Part shown: positions 1 through 3,309 of the stretch, one piece after another
Layout of the letters: each line of letters begins with the position of its first letter
How positions within the stretch are numbered: position 1 is the stretch's first letter
Assembly: GCA_003567075.1 (NCBI GenBank)
Contig: PXAU01000009.1
Location: forward strand, 1 to 5,156
DNA from: Trueperaceae bacterium
GTDB lineage: Bacteria > Deinococcota > Deinococci > Deinococcales > Trueperaceae
Reading direction: 5' to 3'
DNA: 5,156 nucleotides
The notes under the pieces: model-generated
Seen by the model: the letters and a program-made list of their open reading frames with translations, nothing else
Told to the model about the DNA's origin: nothing
The model's database searches: none
Made by a program: the position numbers and the translations under genes

Positions 1-362
1 GCGTCACCCAAGAGCGGCGCTGACACGAGTTCGAGCGCGCGGGCCCGCTCCCCGGCCGCATGCGCTTGCCAGAAGCGCGCCACGTCGGTCTCGACGGGCC
101 AGCGCACGTGATCGCGGGTCGTCTCGAGGTCGCGCGCGTACGGCCGGTTGCGGACACGGTGGAGGCGCCAGCGGAGGTTGGCGCGCGCGCTGCGTTCGTC
201 GGAGTCGGGCCAGAACCGTCCGGCCAGCACCGAACGCGGCAGCCAACGGCCGTCCAGGGCCAGGTAGCACAGGAGCGCGTCATCGAGCGTATGCCCCAGC
301 TCATGTTGGCGCGCGCCGTCGGCGACGGCTGGACTCCCGAACAGTCGCACTCCCACCGGCAT
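1..362 (-). CDS. SARP/BTAD-family transcriptional regulator, N-terminal part (runs off left edge)
   Basis: The minus strand is open from an ATG at 362-360 to the window edge (120 complete codons), giving a protein that begins MPVGVRLFGSPAVADG. Residues ~30-71 form the winged-helix part of SARP-type activators: LLCYLALDGRW, then LPRSVLAGRFWPDSDE, then ARANLRWRLHRVR. This matches the family pattern of a hydrophobic helix, the 'L...FWPDSDE..AR..L' recognition segment and the 'L..LR' helix. Residues ~88-120 (VRWPVETDVARFW ... ALELVSAPLLGD) look like the beginning of the bacterial transcriptional activator domain (BTAD). Family members bind DNA direct repeats and activate nearby promoters; many carry further ATPase or TPR domains, which would lie outside this window. 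An in-frame TAG at 374-372 just upstream fixes the start close to this ATG. No clear Shine-Dalgarno is seen. It is divergent from the lipoprotein gene at 662, a common arrangement for a local regulator. The family call is firm; the target is inference. Confidence 0.85.
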   Translation of the reverse strand, partial: MPVGVRLFGSPAVADGARQHELGHTLDDALLCYLALDGRWLPRSVLAGRFWPDSDERSARANLRWRLHRVRNRPYARDLETTRDHVRWPVETDVARFWQAHAAGERARALELVSAPLLGD

Positions 363-364
363 GG
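312..364. repeat. 53-bp block shared by the two SARP start regions (copy A)
   Basis: By direct alignment, 312-364 matches 3018-3070 at 50 of 53 positions. It covers codons 1-17 of the SARP gene on the minus strand. Similarity ends abruptly two bases upstream of the ATG and, on the other side, at the remnant's deletion junction. Confidence 0.85.
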
Positions 365-368
365 AGCA

Positions 369-374
369 AGGCTA
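369..374 (-). promoter_or_regulatory. Possible -10 element for a leaderless SARP transcript
   Basis: On the minus strand the hexamer TAGCCT (TANNNT type) ends six bases before the ATG of the SARP gene, and no Shine-Dalgarno is visible. That spacing fits a leaderless transcript. No convincing -35 is seen 16-18 bp upstream. The remnant SARP at 3068 has TAGTCT in almost the same place. The element is short, so this is a weak call. Confidence 0.25.
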
Positions 375-647
375 CTGTGGGCCATCCGGGTAAGGGTGTG
401 GTCTGCACCGCTAAGGCGAGCGTTGCATCCACCCGTTCCATGAAAGAGGCTCACCTTCGGCGGTTGCAGTCGTTCACGCTTCGCGACCGACGAAGGTCGG
501 GTGACCAACGGAAATCTGACACTGAGTCGCTATCGTGAGAGGCGTCGTCAGCATTGTGTTCGCTCGTCGGGCACGTCAGAGTGCCGCGGGCCGACGACCT
601 TGTTGACGTCTCATCCGCGCGACGACGATCGCGATTTGGTCATGTTC

Positions 648-654
648 GAGGAGG
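648..654 (+). promoter_or_regulatory. Shine-Dalgarno of lipoprotein gene 1
   Basis: GAGGAGG lies seven bases before the ATG at 662. It selects this ATG over the in-frame TTG at 554, whose 36-residue extension is Arg-rich and would bury the signal peptide. Confidence 0.85.
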
Positions 655-661
655 ACCACGA

Positions 662-2743
662 ATGAGACGAACCGTACCTACCGTACCTACCCTGTTCGCG
701 ATGCTCGCGTTCGGCATCCTGGCGGCCTGCAACGGTGCCACGACCCCGCCGCCTACGACCGTCACCGGCGTGACAGTGACGCCCGATGAGGCGACGATCG
801 AGGTCGGCGACACCGTGACCTTGAGCGCGACGGTATCGCCAGCCGGCGTGAGCCAGGCCGTGTCGTGGTCGAGTGACACGCCGGCGGTGGCGACCGTGGA
901 CGATGACGGGCTCGTGACCGGCGTGAGCGAGGGCAGCGCGGTCGTCACCGCTACCAGTGATGCGGACTCGACGAGGTCCGCTTCGGCGACGATTGCGGTC
1001 ACCGAGGACGAGGACCTCGTGACCGTCGATTGCGATGCGGCCACGCCACTGACGGACGACATCACGGTCGATACGACCTTGCCGCTCGAGTGCTTCCTCG
1101 TCTCGTCGAACGTGACGGTATCGGCGGCGTTGACGCTGCTGCCGGGCGCGGTGCTCGAGTTCGAGCGGAGCGCTGGTCTGCGCGTCGCCGATGGCGGTTC
1201 GCTGAGCGCCGAGGGCACGGCGGTGAACCCCATCACGTTCCGCAGCCGCTCCGGTGAAAGCGACGACTGGCGCGGGGTGGGGATCTTCACGAGCAGCTCG
1301 GAGAACGTGCTGGATCACGTGGTGATCGAGAATGCCGGGCGGACTTGGGGGGCCATCAACGGGAGCAACGCGACGAACTTGTACCTCGGATCCTCGGGCC
1401 GGGCGGCGATCACGAACTCGACCTTCCGCACGGCCGGGAACGATGGTGTCGGCGTGTACGTGGAGAGCCGCACGAGCGAGTTCGCGGCGTTCGAGAACAA
1501 CCGTTTCGACGACAACGAGGGTGCTGCGATGCGGGTCACCTCGCATCAGCTCGGCCAGATCGGTGCGGGCAACGAGTTCGACCTCGATGACAGCGCGCGG
1601 CCTGGCGCGAAGCACATCCAGGTGGCGAGCGACGGCGATCTGCGCGCCAGCGCGACGTGGCCGGCGGCGGACGTGCCGTACCGCTTCTTCAGTAACCACT
1701 TCATCGATGACGTTGGTGCGGTGATCACGATCGAGGCAGGCGCGACGCTGGAGTTCGATCGGAGCGCCGGCCTTGCCGTGAACGCTGGGGCGTTGCGCGC
1801 AGAGGGCACGGCCGCTGCGCCGGTGACGTTCACGAGCGCCTCGGGTAACCGGGACGACTGGCGCGGGGTGGGCATCTTCTCGAGCAGCAGCGACAACCTG
1901 TTCGATCATGTGGTGCTCTCGAACGCCGGTCGGACCTGGGGCGACATCAATGGCGGCAACGCCACCAACCTGTACGTGGGCACGAACGGTGTGGTGGCGA
2001 TCACGAACTCGACCTTCGCAACCGCCGGCAACGACGGCGTCGGCCTCTACGTGGACGCTGGCTCGAGTCAACTGAGCGCGTTCGAGGACAACACCTTCGA
2101 CGACAACGAGTTGGCGCCGATGCGGATCACCTCGCGGCAGCTCGGGTCGATCGGTGCCGGGAACGAGTTCGCGCTCAACGCGCGAGCGGGCGCGCGGCAC
2201 ATCCGCGTCGCGTCCGACGGCGACGTGGTGAGCAGCGCCACCTGGCGTGCGGTCGACGTGCCGTACCGCTTCTTCGACAACCACTTCATCGATGATGCTG
2301 ACGCCGTGATCACGATCGAGCCGGGCACGACCCTGGAGTTCGACAGGGGCGCCGGCCTCCGTGTCAACGGCGGTGCCCTTTCGGTCGTTGGCACGAGCGA
2401 CGATCGCATCGTCTTCACCAGCGCGTCGGGAAACCCCGACGATTGGCGCGGCCTCGGTATCGCGTCGAGCAGCGACGAGAACGTGCTCGACTTCGTGACG
2501 ATGGAGAAGGCCGGGCGGACATGGGGCGCCATCAACGACAGCAACAGAACGAACCTGTACGTGGCCGAGTTCGCCAAGGTGGCCGTGACGAACAGCGCGT
2601 TCAACGACAGCGGTGGCTGGGGCATCTACGTCGATGACGACGGCGAGGTCACGGACGCCGATGGCGACGCCATCGATCCGACGACCGAGGGAGGCAACAC
2701 GTTCTCGGGCAACGCCGAGGTCGACAACGTCCGACTGCCGTAG
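662..2743 (+). CDS. Secreted lipoprotein with Big_2 domain and three beta-helix modules
   Basis: The product is 693 residues. Residues 1-23 are a lipoprotein signal peptide (MRR start, hydrophobic core, lipobox LAAC with Cys23 as lipidation site), so the mature protein should be membrane-anchored outside the cytoplasm. Residues ~34-113 are a bacterial Ig-like group 2 domain (VTGVTVTPDEATIEVGDTV, then SWSSDTPAVATVDDDGLVTG, a typical Big_2 core). Residues ~120-160 form a cap with Cys124 and Cys144, the only other cysteines. From 161 the chain is three related modules (161-358, 359-553, 554-693) carrying the recurring signatures PG.xLEF, AGL.V, EGT, DDWRGVGI, NAGRTWG.IN and NS.F, the short-strand pattern of right-handed parallel beta-helix (pectate-lyase-like) repeats. 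The third module is truncated and ends in an Asp-rich segment and GGNTFSGNAEVDNVRLP. No catalytic residues are recognisable, so a structural, adhesive or glycan-binding surface role is more likely than an enzyme; this is inference. It has a close paralog at 3310. The start is set by GAGGAGG at 648. Confidence 0.88.
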   Translation: MRRTVPTVPTLFAMLAFGILAACNGATTPPPTTVTGVTVTPDEATIEVGDTVTLSATVSPAGVSQAVSWSSDTPAVATVDDDGLVTGVSEGSAVVTATSDADSTRSASATIAVTEDEDLVTVDCDAATPLTDDITVDTTLPLECFLVSSNVTVSAALTLLPGAVLEFERSAGLRVADGGSLSAEGTAVNPITFRSRSGESDDWRGVGIFTSSSENVLDHVVIENAGRTWGAINGSNATNLYLGSSGRAAITNSTFRTAGNDGVGVYVESRTSEFAAFENNRFDDNEGAAMRVTSHQLGQIGAGNEFDLDDSARPGAKHIQVASDGDLRASATWPAADVPYRFFSNHFIDDVGAVITIEAGATLEFDRSAGLAVNAGALRAEGTAAAPVTFTSASGNRDDWRGVGIFSSSSDNLFDHVVLSNAGRTWGDINGGNATNLYVGTNGVVAITNSTFATAGNDGVGLYVDAGSSQLSAFEDNTFDDNELAPMRITSRQLGSIGAGNEFALNARAGARHIRVASDGDVVSSATWRAVDVPYRFFDNHFIDDADAVITIEPGTTLEFDRGAGLRVNGGALSVVGTSDDRIVFTSASGNPDDWRGLGIASSSDENVLDFVTMEKAGRTWGAINDSNRTNLYVAEFAKVAVTNSAFNDSGGWGIYVDDDGEVTDADGDAIDPTTEGGNTFSGNAEVDNVRLP
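672..689 (+). repeat. 9-bp tandem repeat in the signal-peptide coding region
   Basis: CCGTACCTA occurs twice without a gap (672-680 and 681-689). In frame it gives the T-V-P-T-V-P-T stretch between the basic start and the hydrophobic core. A 9-bp unit changes length without breaking the frame, so this looks like a small slippage duplication. Confidence 0.8.
1142..1735 (+). repeat. Beta-helix module 1 of lipoprotein 1
   Basis: Residues 161-358 (198 aa) run from PGAVLEF to the RFFSNHFIDD...VIT segment. Ordered landmarks are PGAVLEFERSAGLRV, GGSLSAEGTAVNP, SDDWRGVGIFTSSSENVLD, VIENAGRTWGAINGSNATN, AAITNSTFRTAGNDGVG, AFENNRFDDNE, SHQLGQIGAGNEF and ADVPYRFFSNHF. Each landmark recurs in module 2, and several (PYR, NAG, DW, LEF) also in the paralog at 3310. 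Confidence 0.85.
1736..2320 (+). repeat. Beta-helix module 2 of lipoprotein 1
   Basis: Residues 359-553 (195 aa) repeat module 1 landmark by landmark: AGATLEFDRSAGLAV, GALRAEGTAAAP, RDDWRGVGIFSSSSDN, NAGRTWGDINGGNATN, VAITNSTFATAGNDGVG, AFEDNTFDDNE, SRQLGSIGAGNEF and VDVPYRFFDNHF. Long stretches are also close at DNA level, for example GACGTGCCGTACCGCTTCTT appears in both modules. Confidence 0.85.
2321..2743 (+). repeat. Truncated beta-helix module 3 and C-terminal cap of lipoprotein 1
   Basis: Residues 554-693. The first ~100 residues repeat the module (PGTTLEFDRGAGLRV, PDDWRGLGIASSSDENVLD, KAGRTWGAINDSNRTN, NSAFNDSGGWGIYV). The AFE.N.F / QLG.IG.GNEF / PYRFF half is missing. It is replaced by an Asp-rich segment at residues 658-672 (DDDGEVTDADGDAID) and a closing rung GGNTFSGNAEVDNVRLP. 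The Asp-rich piece resembles metal-binding loops in composition only; no canonical EF-hand is claimed. Confidence 0.8.
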
Positions 2744-2785
2744 CCGCGACCGCTGGCGCGCCGTGTCGCGAAGCGGACGAACCTT

Positions 2786-2821
2786 ATGAGTGGAGGGGAC
2801 CACGAGGCCCCCTCCACTCGT
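2786..2821. terminator. Hairpin, probable bidirectional transcription terminator
   Basis: An 11-bp perfect inverted repeat, GAGTGGAGGGG (2788-2798) and CCCCTCCACTC (2809-2819), with a 10-base loop, extends by a T-G wobble and an A-T pair to 2786/2821. It lies 42 bp after the stop of lipoprotein gene 1 and past the 3' end of the SARP remnant, between convergent gene ends. Neither strand has a clear T tract after the stem, so it may be a non-canonical terminator or mRNA-stabilising stem. Confidence 0.6.
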
Positions 2822-2913
2822 CGTGTGGCCGGCAGTACGATCTGCGAGGCGGACCCCACGACAGTCTCCGCGCCCGAACGCGCATGCGCCCACCCGTGTG
2901 GGCGGTGGCCGTC

Positions 2914-3068
2914 CTGCTCGATGTCTGTCACCAGGGCCCCGGTCTGGGCTAACGGTGCGATGCCGAACTCGTCACGCAACTGGCGCTCGAAGGCAGCGAA
3001 CACCCGGAGCGCCTGCTCGCGCCGTCGACGACGGCTGGACTCCCGAACAGTCGAACACCCACCGGCAT
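2914..3068 (-). pseudogene. SARP/BTAD regulator remnant: first codons joined out of frame to the BTAD end
   Basis: From an ATG at 3068-3066 the minus strand reads MPVGVRLFGSPAVVDGA, almost identical to the start of the regulator at 362. About 3023-3016 this frame leaves the homology. A different frame (3021-2914) then reads REQALRVFAAFERQ, then LRDEFGIAP, then ALVTDIEQ, which fits the C-terminal helices of a BTAD domain (pattern EQALRVY..L...L..E.G..P...T..L...I). The whole winged helix and most of BTAD between these points are absent, so this is an internal deletion of a SARP gene with a frame change at the junction, not a small gene. The N-terminal frame ends at a stop soon after (66-codon ORF from 3149 to 2949). 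Homology is not visible downstream of ~2914; the original 3' end cannot be placed. It sits divergent from lipoprotein gene 2, as the first SARP does from gene 1. Confidence 0.75.
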
Positions 3069-3070
3069 GG
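3018..3070. repeat. 53-bp block shared by the two SARP start regions (copy B)
   Basis: Partner of 312-364, with 50 of 53 positions identical. It forms the N-terminal piece of the SARP remnant. Sequence upstream of its ATG is unrelated to that of copy A. Confidence 0.85.
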
Positions 3071-3145
3071 TCTTCAGACTAACCACCGTCGTCCTGAACG
3101 GCTGTGGCGTGCACCGCAGGTCCCGAACGGCGATGATCACGTGGC

Positions 3146-3179
3146 CCAAACGCTAGCCAAACGGTCGTGTTCGTAGCCT
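3146..3179 (+). promoter_or_regulatory. Putative SARP box and promoter of lipoprotein gene 2
   Basis: The heptamer CCAAACG occurs exactly twice (3146-3152 and 3157-3163) with a 4-bp spacer, an 11-bp period. SARP regulators are known to bind heptameric direct repeats at 11-bp period placed over the -35 region, about 8 bp before the -10. Here TAGCCT (3174-3179, TANNNT type) begins 10 bp after the second heptamer, and no normal -35 is present. A related CCGAACG lies at 3123-3129, off the period by one base. The geometry is suggestive; binding is inference. Confidence 0.45.
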
Positions 3180-3296
3180 GCGTGCCACCTTGGGCTCGTT
3201 GCCACGCCCGCTCGCTGGCGCGCGGTGGCGCGGCGCCCACGTTGCTTGATGCGTGCCCTGGCTTCGCGGTGGCCGCAGGCGGCAACGACCAGCATG

Positions 3297-3303
3297 AGAG
3301 GAG
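3297..3303 (+). promoter_or_regulatory. Shine-Dalgarno of lipoprotein gene 2
   Basis: AGAGGAG lies six bases before a GTG at 3310. It supports the GTG start; the ATG at 3294 is in another frame and overlaps this site. Confidence 0.8.
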
Positions 3304-3309
3304 ACACCT

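Larger units (their letters stand above)
363..661. promoter_or_regulatory. Divergent intergenic region between SARP gene and lipoprotein gene 1
   Basis: This ~300-bp region has no plausible gene. It should hold the promoters of both flanking genes. Visible elements are a small perfect hairpin at 487-500 (CCGAC, GAAG loop, GTCGG), a TTGACG hexamer at 603-608 without a good -10 at normal spacing, and a TATCGT at 531-536 without a good -35. Four CGTT/GGTT motifs occur between 421 and 477 (CGTTGCA 421, CGTTCCA 434, GGTTGCA 462, CGTTCAC 471), but not at the 11-bp period expected of SARP boxes. No promoter can be assigned with confidence. Confidence 0.5.
3069..3309. promoter_or_regulatory. Divergent intergenic region between SARP remnant and lipoprotein gene 2
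   Basis: About 240 bp without a plausible gene. It contains TAGTCT (minus strand, 3081-3076) seven bases before the remnant's ATG, placed like the TAGCCT of the first SARP copy. It also holds the heptamer direct repeat at 3146-3163 and the Shine-Dalgarno of gene 2. It shows no obvious alignment with the other intergenic region. Confidence 0.5.

Noticed and set aside
60..443. 127-codon plus-strand open frame near the left edge
   Set aside because: It lies antisense to the SARP winged-helix region. Its translation resembles no protein family and it has no ribosome binding site.
603..631. Sigma-70 promoter built on TTGACG at 603
   Set aside because: No acceptable -10 hexamer occurs 16-19 bp downstream (CGATCG at best).
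554..661. In-frame TTG start extending lipoprotein 1 by 36 residues
   Set aside because: There is no good Shine-Dalgarno, the extension is Arg-rich, and it would place the signal peptide internally. The ATG at 662 has GAGGAGG seven bases upstream.
611..2893. 760-codon open frame on the minus strand, antisense to lipoprotein gene 1
   Set aside because: It is Arg/Val/Asp/His-rich with repeats mirroring the sense modules and no recognisable domain. It is a product of G/C-biased third positions of the sense gene.
2626..3003. 125-codon minus-strand open frame as a real gene
   Set aside because: Only its first ~30 residues match BTAD; the rest runs through the terminator hairpin and antisense to the end of lipoprotein gene 1.
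2949..3149. 66-codon minus-strand open frame as a real small gene
   Set aside because: Its middle is the SARP N-terminus and its end is out-of-frame BTAD sequence, so it is part of the remnant.
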